Of a stretch of 49,685 nt of DNA, positions 17,340-26,135 are shown in pieces. The translations under genes and the position numbers were made by a program. The DNA comes from an uncultured Rhodospirillales bacterium (lineage in GTDB: Bacteria; Pseudomonadota; Alphaproteobacteria; Acetobacterales; Acetobacteraceae): positions 1 to 49,685 of the forward strand of contig CAIYSR010000168.1 in NCBI GenBank assembly GCA_903928895.1, read 5' to 3'. How positions within the stretch are numbered: the stretch's first letter is position 1; each line of letters opens with the position of its first letter. Below the pieces are notes generated by a model. The model searched no databases and was not told the origin of the DNA. It saw nothing but the letters and a program-made list of their open reading frames with translations.

Positions 17340-18278
17340 ATGACCCACCGCATCGACCCCGAGCAACGCGCCGCCAATGCCGCCCGCGATGCCCTCGCCG
17401 CCACCCTGCCCCCGGTCACCCTGACGGAGCCGCTCGGCCCGAGCCGCGCCATCAACGAGCGCCTGGCCATGATCTACGGCCAGGGCGGTCCGACCATGGC
17501 GGAAACCAGGGAGCACTGGCTCCTGATCCGCGGCCGCCGCATCCAGTTTCGTGTCCACAAGCCGGTGCTGGGCGAAAACCTGCCGGTCCTGGTGTGGTTC
17601 CATGGCGGCGGATGGGTGTTCCAGTCGATCGACAGCCATGACCGCCTGATCCGCGAATACGCCGCCGCCGCCGGCTGCGCCACCGTCAGCGTCGCCTATT
17701 CGCTGGCGCCCGAATCCCGCTTCCCGCAGCCGCTGCTCGAATGCGCCGACGCCGTCCGCGCCCTCGCCACCACCGATTGGGGCCTCGATACCAGCCGCAT
17801 CGCCCTCGGCGGCGACAGCGCCGGCGGCAACCTCGCTTTGGCCACGGCGATCCATCTGCGCGACGCCGGCGGCCCGGTCCCCCGCGCCCTGCTGACCCCC
17901 TACCCGGTCACCGACGCCGATTTCGCCAGCCCCAGCTATACCGAATTCGCCGAGGGCTACGGCCTCACCCGCGCCGGCATGCAGGCCTACTGGGACCTCT
18001 ACACCCGCGACAGCGCTGACCGTCTCAATCCGCTCGCCGCCCCGCTGCGCGCCGACTGCGCCGGCCTGCCGCCGACCTTCATCCAACTCGCCGAACTCGA
18101 TGTCCTGCGCTCCGACGGCGAGCGCATGGCGGCCAAGCTGCAGGCGGCAGGGGGCGATGTCCGACTGGCGACCTATCCCGGCGTGCTGCACGGCTTCATG
18201 CGGCTCACCGGCCCGGTCGCCATGGCCCGCACCGCGGTGGCCGAAGCCGGCACCTGGCTCAAGGCCAAGCTCGCGTAG
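17340..18278 (+). CDS. Alpha/beta hydrolase (HSL-type esterase)
   Basis: 312 aa. Oxyanion-hole HGGG at 88-91, nucleophile S160 in GDSAGG, acid in ELDVLRSDGE and histidine in VLHGFM: the full hormone-sensitive-lipase-family set. No signal peptide. Should cleave short-chain esters; natural substrate unknown. A clear Shine-Dalgarno AAGGAG at 17328-17333 fixes the start. Its 5' end diverges from the PatZ-like gene with a 116-bp gap; the 3' end meets the beta-helix gene 12 bp away. Confidence 0.92.
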   Translation: MTHRIDPEQRAANAARDALAATLPPVTLTEPLGPSRAINERLAMIYGQGGPTMAETREHWLLIRGRRIQFRVHKPVLGENLPVLVWFHGGGWVFQSIDSHDRLIREYAAAAGCATVSVAYSLAPESRFPQPLLECADAVRALATTDWGLDTSRIALGGDSAGGNLALATAIHLRDAGGPVPRALLTPYPVTDADFASPSYTEFAEGYGLTRAGMQAYWDLYTRDSADRLNPLAAPLRADCAGLPPTFIQLAELDVLRSDGERMAAKLQAAGGDVRLATYPGVLHGFMRLTGPVAMARTAVAEAGTWLKAKLA

Positions 18279-18290
18279 CGACCCGTCGGT

Positions 18291-19229
18291 CTAGTTGACC
18301 TCGCCGTCACCGCGCAGCGGCTGCACCTGGCCCGAGATCTTGTTGCCCTTCAGCATCGCGTCCGTCGCGGTCATGTTGACAACGAAGAAGGTCGGGTAGT
18401 TGCCGCTGTTCTTGAAGACATTGTTCTCGATCTTGATCTCCCGCGTCGCCTGGTTGACGCCCTCCATGCCGATCACGATCGCGCCGGTGTGGTTCTCCGA
18501 CTTCGGCCCCTTGTCGAAGCTGTTGTTGCGCACCACGACCGAACCACCGTTCGGCGCCTCGATCATGTAGGAGGCGGTGCCGGTGGGGCCGTCGACGAAC
18601 GTGCTGTTGGTCACCTCCAGGCGCGCGGCCCGCGACTTGATGTGGTGGGCCTGACGGGTATCGGTGAACTTCGAATTCTCGACCCGCAGCAGCTTCAGCT
18701 TGCCGACATAGATCCCGTGGGCGCAGGCCGGGTTGCAGGCGCCGTTGCGGGTGAATTCGCTGTCGCGCACGATGATCGTCCCGTTCGGCGCATCGGCCGC
18801 AAGAATGCCGTTCTGATTGTTGATGAACTTCACCCGCTCGACCGTCAGGTTGCCGCCCTCGGCCCGAATGCCGGCGCCGTTGCCGTCGGCCACGCGGGCG
18901 CGGGTCAGGGTCAGGTTGCGGATGGTGATGTTGTCCCGCGCGGTGATCAGCAGCGCCTTGCCACCGCAGGCGGTGTCGGTGAGGATGGTCGAGCCATCCT
19001 TGCCGGCGCCTTCGATGGTGAGGTCGTCAATGGTGATGTTGGCGCACTCGAAATATTCGCCCTCATCGATCAGCAGGCGGTCGCCCTCGGCGGCATTGGC
19101 GAGCCCCTCGGCCAGCGTCTTGAGTTCCTTCGTCGGACCAACCGGAATGGTCCGGGCCGACGCCATGCCCGGCAGCAGCAGCGCCACGGCGAGACACGCG
19201 AGCAGAGGCCCAAGGGCTCTAGGTTTCAT
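18291..19229 (-). CDS. Exported right-handed parallel beta-helix protein
   Basis: 312 aa. Signal peptide MKPRALGPLLACLAVALLLP with cleavage after GMASA; the mature part is a series of short strands of the NxxIxNNxF type (ITIRNLTLTRA, VERVKFINNQNGI, RVENSKFTD, VRNNSF, IENNVFKN), a parallel beta-helix as in pectate lyases and related carbohydrate-active proteins. No catalytic motif that I can name. Start chosen at MKPRAL because AGGAG lies just upstream. It follows the next beta-helix gene (19253-20488) after 23 bp, on the same transcript. Plus-strand composition here is G-rich, unlike its surroundings. Confidence 0.82.
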   Translation of the reverse strand: MKPRALGPLLACLAVALLLPGMASARTIPVGPTKELKTLAEGLANAAEGDRLLIDEGEYFECANITIDDLTIEGAGKDGSTILTDTACGGKALLITARDNITIRNLTLTRARVADGNGAGIRAEGGNLTVERVKFINNQNGILAADAPNGTIIVRDSEFTRNGACNPACAHGIYVGKLKLLRVENSKFTDTRQAHHIKSRAARLEVTNSTFVDGPTGTASYMIEAPNGGSVVVRNNSFDKGPKSENHTGAIVIGMEGVNQATREIKIENNVFKNSGNYPTFFVVNMTATDAMLKGNKISGQVQPLRGDGEVN

Positions 19230-19252
19230 GGATGTCCACTCCTGTTGCAGCA

Positions 19253-20488
19253 TCACGGCAGCGTCGGGCAATCCCCAAGCGAGGACTGCAGGGCCCCCAT
19301 ATCGAGCGGCGCGTTGCGCTTGCGCCCGCAGAAATCATCCGTGACCCGCGGATCGGCGCCACCTTTTCCGGCCACCAACGTCGGCTTGCCGCGCAACCGG
19401 AGATCGCCGGCGTCGGGGTCCTGGTAGAGTTCCTCCAAATCGTCTGACCGGGTCCGCATCAGATTGCCGCCATCGGTGAACTTGCCGCCGTCGCGGGTGC
19501 GGATCTCGGACGCCATCAGGTTGCCTCGGGCCTCGCCGGTTGATCCCGGGAAGCGGAAATCGATCCCGCGCGTGCGGATCAGCGTGTTGAAGAGGATCAG
19601 CGAATTGGTGGACTGATTGAGATAGATGCCGACATCGGAGCAGTCCGCGACGATGTTGTTGCGCATCACTCCGCCGATCACCTCCTGGTCGCAGGATCCG
19701 CCGGCATCGTAGTTCGGCGCGCAGTACTGCGCGCCCGTACCCCCACCGCCGAACGACAGCCCAATGCGCGCGCCGCCTTTGCGGTCCTTGCGCCTGCAGA
19801 TGACGACATTGCGCTCGATCACCGGCCGCTCGGCCCCGCCCTTGACATAGGCGCCGTAGCTCACCGCGTCGCCGCCGGCTTTGTTGAAGTCGTAGATCAG
19901 GTTGTTGCGGATCACCCATGCGCTGGCGGCGTCAATGTTCAGCAGCGCGACCGTGTTGGTGGTCTCGCGAGGGTGGGTGTTGAACAACTCGTTGCCCTCC
20001 ACCAGCCCGCCGGACGGTGCGACGCCGCTCACCGCGTTGACCTTGAGGTGGGCATTGAAGTCGGCGATCCGGTTGCCCGCCATGACGAAGCTGGCGGCAT
20101 TGCCGACCACGTGGAAGGCATGTTCGCAGGCGGCGTCGATCCCGCAGGTGCCGCGAATGTCGAGATCACGAAAACGCCAGTTTTCTGCCACCACCTCGAA
20201 GGCGACGACCGTGGAGGAGCGAAGCTGCGCCTTCCAGCGATGGGCAGCGCGCACCGTGATCGGCAACTCGCGCGACCCGGATTCGGCGACCGTGATCTGG
20301 CGCCGGACCTCGTAGCTGCCGTCGGCAAGGACGATGTCGTCGCCGGGCTCGGCGCTCTTGATCGCCGCCTCGAGGCCCTTCACGTCGGTCACCTCGACAA
20401 TCCGGGCTGCCGATGCCGGGGCAAGACCGGCCAGCATCAGGCAGGCCAGCGCGGTGATACCGCAACGAATTCCCGACGACAACGACAT
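19253..20488 (-). CDS. Exported beta-helix protein, polysaccharide lyase 6-like
   Basis: 411 aa. Signal peptide with MSLSSGIRCGITALACLML and cleavage near PASAA. The mature N-terminus (ARIVEVTDVKGLEAAIKSA, PGDDIVLADGSYE, then PITVRA) resembles the chondroitinase-B/alginate-lyase family 6 entry strand, and later coils carry VEGNELFNTHPRE, IRNNLIYDFN, IERNVVICRR and MRNNIVADCSDVGIYLNQS. At least eight cysteines suggest disulfides. Probable periplasmic or secreted lyase or binder of acidic polysaccharide; catalytic residues not verified. GGAGAGGA precedes the ATG. Cotranscribed with the smaller beta-helix gene downstream. Confidence 0.78.
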   Translation of the reverse strand: MSLSSGIRCGITALACLMLAGLAPASAARIVEVTDVKGLEAAIKSAEPGDDIVLADGSYEVRRQITVAESGSRELPITVRAAHRWKAQLRSSTVVAFEVVAENWRFRDLDIRGTCGIDAACEHAFHVVGNAASFVMAGNRIADFNAHLKVNAVSGVAPSGGLVEGNELFNTHPRETTNTVALLNIDAASAWVIRNNLIYDFNKAGGDAVSYGAYVKGGAERPVIERNVVICRRKDRKGGARIGLSFGGGGTGAQYCAPNYDAGGSCDQEVIGGVMRNNIVADCSDVGIYLNQSTNSLILFNTLIRTRGIDFRFPGSTGEARGNLMASEIRTRDGGKFTDGGNLMRTRSDDLEELYQDPDAGDLRLRGKPTLVAGKGGADPRVTDDFCGRKRNAPLDMGALQSSLGDCPTLP

Positions 20489-20559
20489 GATCCTCTCCGG
20501 CTGGCGACGGTCCAACCCTATCGCAACCAGGGCCTTGACGCCAGAAGCGTCACAAGCGC

Positions 20560-21321
20560 TCACCCCGCAAAAGGATCCGGCTCGTAACCCACCGCCATGA
20601 AGCACAGCCCATCCGGCGGCGCCGTCGGCCCGCCCGCCCGCCGGTCCGCCGCCGCCAGCGCCGCTTCCACCCGCGTCGGAGCCCAGCCCCCCTCGCCGAC
20701 CAGCTTCAGCGTGCCCACGATATTGCGGACCTGATGGTGCAGGAAACTCCGCGCGCCCGCCTCGACGATCACCAGATCCCCCTCGCGCCGCACCTCCAGC
20801 CGGTCGAGCGTCCGCACCGGAGACTTCGCCTGGCAGGACGAGGCCCGAAAACTGGTGAAATCATGCCGCCCCAGCAAATACCGCGCGCCCTCGGCCATGG
20901 CCGCCGCATCGAGCGGCTGCGGCACGTGCCAGACCTGGCCCGCCGCCAGCGCCGGCCGCGCCCGCCGGTTCAGGATGCAGTAGCGATAATGCCGCCAGAT
21001 CGCCGAAAACCGCGGGTTCCAGCCCTCCGGCGCGATGGCGGCCGTGACCGCGACCACCGCATGCGGCTTCATGTGGAAATTTAGCGCCTCGCGCACCCGC
21101 GGCGGCGGCAATTCGCCGGGCAACTCGATCAGGGCCGCCTGCCCCGCCGCATGCACCCCCGCATCGGTGCGCCCGGCGACGATGGAGGCCACCGGCGCGC
21201 CGCCATTTAGCTTCGCCGCCGCCGCCTCCAGCACCTGCTGCACGGACAATCCGTTGACCTGCCGCTGCCACCCCACGAAGCCGCGCCCGTCGTACTCGAT
21301 CAGCAAGGCGTAGCGGGTCAT
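20560..21321 (-). CDS. truA: tRNA pseudouridine synthase A
   Basis: 253 aa. Converts U38-U40 of the tRNA anticodon stem to pseudouridine. Catalytic D53 lies in [10 protein letters not shown] (50-58); the start [18 protein letters not shown] and the late [13 protein letters not shown] and [14 protein letters not shown] segments are family hallmarks. Start overlaps the fmt stop by 4 bp (ATGA), so def-fmt-truA form a tightly coupled unit. Confidence 0.97.
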   Translation of the reverse strand: MTRYALLIEYDGRGFVGWQRQVNGLSVQQVLEAAAAKLNGGAPVASIVAGRTDAGVHAAGQAALIELPGELPPPRVREALNFHMKPHAVVAVTAAIAPEGWNPRFSAIWRHYRYCILNRRARPALAAGQVWHVPQPLDAAAMAEGARYLLGRHDFTSFRASSCQAKSPVRTLDRLEVRREGDLVIVEAGARSFLHHQVRNIVGTLKLVGEGGWAPTRVEAALAAADRRAGGPTAPPDGLCFMAVGYEPDPFAG

Positions 21322-22226
21322 CCGCCGAACCGCGTTCCCGCCGGCATTTTGCGGCCGCGCAGGAAGGCGTCGGCGTCGAGCGGCCCGCGGCCGGGAGCCT
21401 GCACCCGGGTCAGCCGCAAGGCCCCGGCGCCGGCGGCCACCAGCAGCGCGTCGTCCAGCAGTTCGCCAGCCGTGCCGCCGCCCGTCTCCGGCGTCGCGGC
21501 GAGCACTTTCAGCACCGCGCCATCATATTCGGTGAACGTCCCGGGCCAGGGGTTGAGCGCGCGCACCTGGCGGTCGAGGAAGGCTGCATCGCGGGTCCAA
21601 TCAATTCGGCCGTCGTCGCGAGTCAATTTCTCGGCATAGGTGACACCGCCGGCGGGCTGCGGCACCGCCGTGGGCCAGTCGCGCAGCACCCGCAGCACCA
21701 GTTCCGCGCCCATCGCCGCCAGCGCGTCATGCAGGTCAGACGCTGTGGTCCGCGGCCCGATCGGCACCGTGCCGCGCAGCAGCATCGCGCCCGTATCGAG
21801 CCCGGCATCCATCTGCATGATGGTGATCCCGGTCTCGGCATCACCGGCGAGCAATGCGGACTGGATCGGCGCCGCGCCGCGCCAGCGCGGCAGCAGGCTC
21901 GCATGGATGTTGAGACAGCCGCGCTTCGGCGCCGCCAGCATCGCCGGCGGCAGGATCAGCCCATACGCCGCCACCACCGCGGCATCGAGCCCGAGCGCCG
22001 CGAACGCCGCCTGGGCCTCGGGATCCTTGCGCAGCCGCGCCGGGGTGCGCACCGCCAGCCCCATCCGCTCCGCCGCGGCATGCACCGCACACGGGCGCAC
22101 CGCCTGCCCGCGCCCGGCCGGGCGCGGCGGCTGGCAATAGACCGCGGCAATCTCATGCCCCGCCGCCTGCAACGCCTCCAGCGCCGGCACGGCAAAATCC
22201 GGGCTGCCCATGAAGGCCAGGCGCAT
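21318..22226 (-). CDS. fmt: Methionyl-tRNA formyltransferase
   Basis: 302 aa. Formylates initiator Met-tRNA using 10-formyl-tetrahydrofolate. [12 protein letters not shown] at the N-terminus, catalytic N106, H108 and D144 in [18 protein letters not shown] and [11 protein letters not shown], all at the canonical numbers. C-terminal OB-like domain is present but short ([21 protein letters not shown], given in part). Its start shares one base with the def stop; the stop overlaps truA. Confidence 0.97.
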   Translation of the reverse strand: MRLAFMGSPDFAVPALEALQAAGHEIAAVYCQPPRPAGRGQAVRPCAVHAAAERMGLAVRTPARLRKDPEAQAAFAALGLDAAVVAAYGLILPPAMLAAPKRGCLNIHASLLPRWRGAAPIQSALLAGDAETGITIMQMDAGLDTGAMLLRGTVPIGPRTTASDLHDALAAMGAELVLRVLRDWPTAVPQPAGGVTYAEKLTRDDGRIDWTRDAAFLDRQVRALNPWPGTFTEYDGAVLKVLAATPETGGGTAGELLDDALLVAAGAGALRLTRVQAPGRGPLDADAFLRGRKMPAGTRFGG

Positions 22227-22780
22227 CAGCGCTCGTCCCTGTCGGCGTCCCGCTTCTCACGCTGCTGCTTGGCCAGCTTGCGCATGATCATGTTGCGCTT
22301 GAGGATGGACAGGTGATCGACGAACAGCACCCCGTCGAGATGGTCGATCTCATGTTGCAGGCACGCCGACAGCAGCCCCTCGGCCTCGACCTCCTGCTTC
22401 ACCCCGGCCTGATCGAAATACCGCACCTTGACCCGCGCCGGCCGCGTCACGTCGGCATAGAGCCCGGGGATCGACAGGCACCCCTCCTCCCGCGTCGCCA
22501 ACTCGGGGCTGCGCGCGACGATCTCCGGATTGACCAGCACGATCGGCGCCGGCTTGTCCTCCGGCATCAGATCGACCACCGCCAGCCGCAGCCCGACCCC
22601 CACCTGCGGCGCGGCCAGGCCGATCCCGGGTGCCTTGTACATCGCGGCGAACATGCGCGGCACCAGATCGCGCACCCGCGCGGCATCCGCGGCCACCACG
22701 GCCCGCGCCTTGGCCTTGAGGATCGCCTGCGGCGCGATGAGAATGGGGATGAGCTGGGACGTATCGGTCATCCCGGTCAT
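22226..22780 (-). CDS. def: Peptide deformylase
   Basis: 184 aa (181 if the second ATG at 22771 is used). Removes the N-formyl group from nascent proteins. All three motifs are present: [10 protein letters not shown] at 52-61, EGCLSIPG at 99-106 with metal ligand C101, and QHEIDHLDG at 142-150 with H143 and H147. First gene of the def-fmt-truA run; neither start has a convincing Shine-Dalgarno, and both are compatible with the family. Divergent from hsp20. Confidence 0.97.
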   Translation of the reverse strand: MTGMTDTSQLIPILIAPQAILKAKARAVVAADAARVRDLVPRMFAAMYKAPGIGLAAPQVGVGLRLAVVDLMPEDKPAPIVLVNPEIVARSPELATREEGCLSIPGLYADVTRPARVKVRYFDQAGVKQEVEAEGLLSACLQHEIDHLDGVLFVDHLSILKRNMIMRKLAKQQREKRDADRDER

Positions 22781-22800
22781 CTAGCGCCGCCATCCACCCC

Positions 22801-22829
22801 TTGCAACGGCGGGCCGCCTGACCAAAATA
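22801..22829 (+). promoter_or_regulatory. Possible promoter of hsp20
   Basis: TTGCAA, 17-bp spacer, AAAATA in the 115-bp gap between def and hsp20. The -10 match is poor. The preceding CC gives CCTTGCAA, which also resembles a heat-shock sigma -35, but the downstream half does not match well. Confidence 0.3.
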
Positions 22830-22895
22830 GAGCTGCGTCGGGTCGCCATGATGGGGCCTCGCCAACCGCTTCGCTCTGATGAGGGAGCCTACTGG

Positions 22896-23345
22896 ATGAC
22901 CACCCGGATCTTCGCCTCGCCGCTCGTGCTCGGGTTCGATCATATCGAACTCCTGCTGGAGCAGGCCACCAAGAAATCCTCTGACGGCTACCCGCCGTTC
23001 AACATCGAACAGACCGGCCCCGCCAGCCTGCGCATTTCGCTCGCCGTCGCCGGCTTCACGATGGACGACCTGCAGATCACCCACGAGGACAACCAGCTCG
23101 TCATCCGCGGCCGCCAGACTGAGGACGGACAAAGCCGCGTCTTTCTTCATCGAGGGATCGCCGCCCGCCAGTTCCAGCGTGTCTTCGTCCTGTCCGAACA
23201 CATCGAGGTCCGCGGAGCCTGGATGGAACACGGCCTGCTCCACATCGACCTCGCCCGCCCCCTCCCGGAAGGACGGATCCGCACCATCCCGATCGGCAAG
23301 CCGACCCCCGATCCGCGGCAATTCGCCGTCGACGGCGATGAATGA
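22896..23345 (+). CDS. Hsp20-family small heat-shock protein
   Basis: 149 aa. Starts with FxSPLVLGFDHIELLLEQ-type leader, followed by YPPFNIEQTGPASLRISLAVAGF, the alpha-crystallin core with LAVAGF, VIRGRQTED, FLHRGIAARQFQRVFVL and GLLHIDLARPLP, as in IbpA-like proteins of Alphaproteobacteria. Holds unfolded proteins for refolding. GAGGGAG at 22881-22887 sits 8 bp before the ATG, so the upstream in-frame ATGs were not used. Overlaps the DUF1150 gene by 8 bp; this pairing is common in the class. Confidence 0.93.
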   Translation: MTTRIFASPLVLGFDHIELLLEQATKKSSDGYPPFNIEQTGPASLRISLAVAGFTMDDLQITHEDNQLVIRGRQTEDGQSRVFLHRGIAARQFQRVFVLSEHIEVRGAWMEHGLLHIDLARPLPEGRIRTIPIGKPTPDPRQFAVDGDE

Positions 23346-23589
23346 CGAGAACACCATGAGCCAGCATCTCCCGACCCCGACGAGCATCGATATCCACGAC
23401 ATCACCGCCGAACAACTCGGAAGCCTCGGCATGTCGCAAATCGCCTACGTCAAACCCGTCACCGTCAACGGCACCCACGCCTTCGCCATCCACGCCGCCG
23501 ACGGCACCCCGATGGCCGTCACCGCCGACTGCGCCACCGCCTTCGCCGCCATCGTGCAGCACGAAATGTTCCCGAGCCTGGTGCACTGA
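23338..23589 (+). CDS. DUF1150 family protein
   Basis: 83 aa from the overlapping ATG at 23338, or 77 aa from ATG 23356. The pattern LGSLGMSQIAYVKPV, FAIHAADGTPMAVT and a C-terminal VH is that of DUF1150, a small family restricted to Alphaproteobacteria and usually encoded behind hsp20. Function unknown; the linkage suggests a role in stress or cofactor-like help to the small heat-shock protein. Neither start has a strong ribosome-binding site, and overlap with hsp20 favours coupling. Confidence 0.85.
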   Translation: MNDENTMSQHLPTPTSIDIHDITAEQLGSLGMSQIAYVKPVTVNGTHAFAIHAADGTPMAVTADCATAFAAIVQHEMFPSLVH

Positions 23590-23605
23590 GCACCTGGGCG
23601 CGGCG

Positions 23606-25129
23606 TCACATCGTCGCGCCCAGCACCCAGGGCGCGAATTCGGCGGCGCCAAAGTCGAACTGCTCCGATTTTGTCGCCTCGCCCGACGCGGTGCGCAGGA
23701 TCAGCTCGAAAATCCGCTCCCCGCACGCCTGCACCGATTCTTCGCCGTCGGCGATCGTGCCGCAGTTGATATCCATATCGTCCTCCATCCGCCGGAACAT
23801 CGCCGAGTTCGTGGCGAGCTTGATCGACGGCGCCGGCTTGCATCCGAACACGCTGCCCCTTCCGGTGGTGAAGCACACCAGATTCGCCCCGCCCGCCACC
23901 TGTCCCGTCGCCGCCACCGGGTCGTAGCCCGGCGTGTCCATGAACACGAACCCGTGCTTGGTCACCGCCTCGGCATAGTGCAGCACGTCGACCAGGTTGG
24001 TATTCCCCGCCTTCGCCATCGCCCCCAGTGACTTCTCCAGGATCGTCGTCAGCCCGCCCGCCTTGTTCCCCGGCGACGGATTGGCGTTCATCTCCGCCCC
24101 TTCCTTCTCCGTATAGGCCTCCCACCACCGCATCAGCCCGACCAGCTTCTCGCCGACCTCGCGCGACACCGCGCGGCGCGTCAGCAGATGCTCCGCCCCA
24201 TAGGTCTCCGGCGTCTCCGACAAAATCACCGTCCCACCATGCCGCACCAACAGGTCCGACGCCGCCCCCAGCGCCGGATTGGCGGTGATCCCCGAATACC
24301 CGTCGGACCCCCCGCATTGCAGCGCGATCGTCAACTCCGAAGCCGGAATCGCCTCGCGCCGCGCCTGGTTCGACTCCGCCAGAACCTCGCGCACAAACGC
24401 AATCCCCGCCTCCACTGTCTTGCGCGTCCCCCCCATCTCCTGGATATCCATCGCCCTGAGCCGCCCCGCCAGCTTCTGCTCCTCCATCAACCCCCCGATC
24501 TGGTTCACCTCGCAGCCCAGCCCGAGCACGATCACGTGGCTGAAATTCACATGCCGCGCATACCCCCCCAACGTCCGCCGCAGCACCGTCAACGGCTCCA
24601 GCTGCGTCATCCCGCACCCCGTCTTGTGCGTCAGCGCCACCACCCCATCCACGTGCGGAAACTCCGCCAGCGGATTCTCCCCGGTCAGCGGATTCTTCCG
24701 GAACGCCATCGCCACCAGCTCCGCCACATGCGCCGAGCAGTTCACCGACGTCAGCAGCCCGATATAGTTCCGCGTGGCGACCCGCCCATCCGCCCGCCGT
24801 ATCCCCCGGAACGTCGCCGGCACCGCCACATAATCCGTCGCCTTCGCATCCACCCCCCAGGCGTAATCCTTGGCGAAATCCCCCATCCCGCAATTCTGCA
24901 CATGCACGTGCTCGCCAGGTGCGATCGCCTGCGTCGCGAACCCGATGATCTGCCCATACCGCAGCACCGGCTCGCCCTCCGCATGCGCCCGAACGGCGAT
25001 CTTATGCCCCGCCGGCACCCGCCCCAGCGTGCTCACCCCCTGCACCACCGGCGTCCCCGGCATCAACGTCGCCCGCGCGATCACCACGCCGTCCTCGGGA
25101 TGCAACGACAAAACCAGCGGTGAAGCCAT
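23606..25129 (-). CDS. UxaA-family hydro-lyase (altronate dehydratase-like)
   Basis: 507 aa, full length for UxaA/GarD proteins: N-terminal SAF domain (~1-95, DGVVIARATL, PGEHVHVQNC) joined to the dehydratase domain (TRNYIGLLTSVNCS, THKTGCGM, LGLGCEVNQ, LQCGGSDGYSGITANPALG, DTPGYDPVAATGQVAGG, FTTGRGSVFGCKPAPSIK, given in parts, and MDINCGTI). Conserved cysteines fit the Fe-dependent site of the family. Removes water from an aldonic or aldaric acid such as altronate. The HpaI-type aldolase gene lies just upstream on the same strand, 152 bp away across repeat C. Confidence 0.92.
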   Translation of the reverse strand: MASPLVLSLHPEDGVVIARATLMPGTPVVQGVSTLGRVPAGHKIAVRAHAEGEPVLRYGQIIGFATQAIAPGEHVHVQNCGMGDFAKDYAWGVDAKATDYVAVPATFRGIRRADGRVATRNYIGLLTSVNCSAHVAELVAMAFRKNPLTGENPLAEFPHVDGVVALTHKTGCGMTQLEPLTVLRRTLGGYARHVNFSHVIVLGLGCEVNQIGGLMEEQKLAGRLRAMDIQEMGGTRKTVEAGIAFVREVLAESNQARREAIPASELTIALQCGGSDGYSGITANPALGAASDLLVRHGGTVILSETPETYGAEHLLTRRAVSREVGEKLVGLMRWWEAYTEKEGAEMNANPSPGNKAGGLTTILEKSLGAMAKAGNTNLVDVLHYAEAVTKHGFVFMDTPGYDPVAATGQVAGGANLVCFTTGRGSVFGCKPAPSIKLATNSAMFRRMEDDMDINCGTIADGEESVQACGERIFELILRTASGEATKSEQFDFGAAEFAPWVLGATM

Positions 25130-25199
25130 GATCTATTCCTCAATTGCAGGAAGGCCGGGAGTCTCCCCCCGGCCCTCGCCATGTCACGCCCAAGCCAAA

Positions 25200-25280
25200 C
25201 GGATAAAAGTTTTTTGGTTCTTTTTTTCAAAAAAGAACAGCACTCCCTTTTTGAAAAAAGGGAGCCAAAAACTTTTACCC
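25200..25280. repeat. Nested palindromic intergenic repeat, copy C
   Basis: About 81 bp, a compact variant in which the arms are joined back to back. Outer inverted repeat GGATAAAAGTTTTTTGG / CCAAAAACTTTTACCC; inside are two hairpins, GTTCT-T6...A6-GAAC and CTCCC-TTTTT...AAAAA-GGGAG. Preceded by CCAAGCCAAACGGA as in copy E. It ends 2 bp before the stop codon of the aldolase gene, that is, directly downstream of that gene. Confidence 0.88.
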
Positions 25281-25281
25281 A

Positions 25282-26058
25282 TTAAGCCTTGCCCTTGGAC
25301 CCCTTGCGCGTCTCCGCAATGCAGTTCTTCGCAAACGTCGCCATCATCCCGCTGTCGTTCATCAGCGTCACCAGCTTGAACCCCATCGCGATGCAATTCG
25401 CCGCATCCGCGGATCCGCCCGTATGAATCCCGGCATAGATCCCGCGCTTGTCGCATTCCTTGATCAGCTTGTCGTAGATCTTCAGGATCTCCGGCTCGTC
25501 GCGCCCCAGCTTCGGCGCCAGCCCATACGACAGCCCCAGATCGGACGGCCCGACATAAACCCCGGCCACGCCCTCGACATCGAGGATCGCCTCCAGGTTC
25601 TTGATCGCCTGTTTGGTCTCGATCATCGGAATGCACAGCGTCTCGGTATTGGCGGTCGACTGATACGACGTCGCCTCGCCATACATCCCCGCCCGGAACG
25701 GCCCGTTCGACCGGCTGCCCATCGGCGGATACTTGCAATACTGCACGAAGGCCTCGGCCTCCTTCTTCGTATTGATCATCGGGCAGATCACGCCCATGGC
25801 GCCTGCATCCAGCACCTTGCCGATGATCCCCGGCTCGTTCCACGGCACGCGCACCATCGGCGTCACCGGATGCGCCTGCATCGCCTGGAAGCATTGCAGC
25901 ATCGACTGGAAGTCCTGCGCCCCATGCTGCATATCGACCGTCACGCTGTCGAACCCGCACTGCGCGATCACCTCCGCCGAGAACCCCGACGGGATCGCCA
26001 GCCAGGCGTTGACGACCGCCTTGCCCGATTCCCAGATCTTCGCCACTTTCGTTGCCAT
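25282..26058 (-). CDS. HpaI/HpcH-type class II aldolase
   Basis: 258 aa. Catalytic H45 in VDMQHGAQD, R70 in MVRVPWNEPG, metal ligands E147 (PMIET) and D173 (GPSDLGLSYG), the same set and nearly the same numbering as E. coli HpaI. Cleaves a 2-keto-3-deoxy acid to pyruvate and an aldehyde; relatives act on 2-keto-3-deoxyrhamnonate, 2-dehydro-3-deoxyglucarate or 4-hydroxy-2-oxoheptanedioate. The neighbouring dehydratase would make such a keto-deoxy acid. Divergent from the amidohydrolase gene, 77-bp gap. Confidence 0.92.
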   Translation of the reverse strand: MATKVAKIWESGKAVVNAWLAIPSGFSAEVIAQCGFDSVTVDMQHGAQDFQSMLQCFQAMQAHPVTPMVRVPWNEPGIIGKVLDAGAMGVICPMINTKKEAEAFVQYCKYPPMGSRSNGPFRAGMYGEATSYQSTANTETLCIPMIETKQAIKNLEAILDVEGVAGVYVGPSDLGLSYGLAPKLGRDEPEILKIYDKLIKECDKRGIYAGIHTGGSADAANCIAMGFKLVTLMNDSGMMATFAKNCIAETRKGSKGKA

Positions 26059-26135
26059 TGCCCGTATTCCTCACATTTCGGCTGGCCCGAACGCTAGGCC
26101 CGTGCTGCGATGGGGTCAATTCGCGGAGAGCCATC

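Noticed and set aside
14413-17343. Very long open frame on the + strand opposite the PatZ-like gene
   Set aside because: Composition is R/H/P/Q-rich with no domain; it is an antisense artefact of high G+C third positions.
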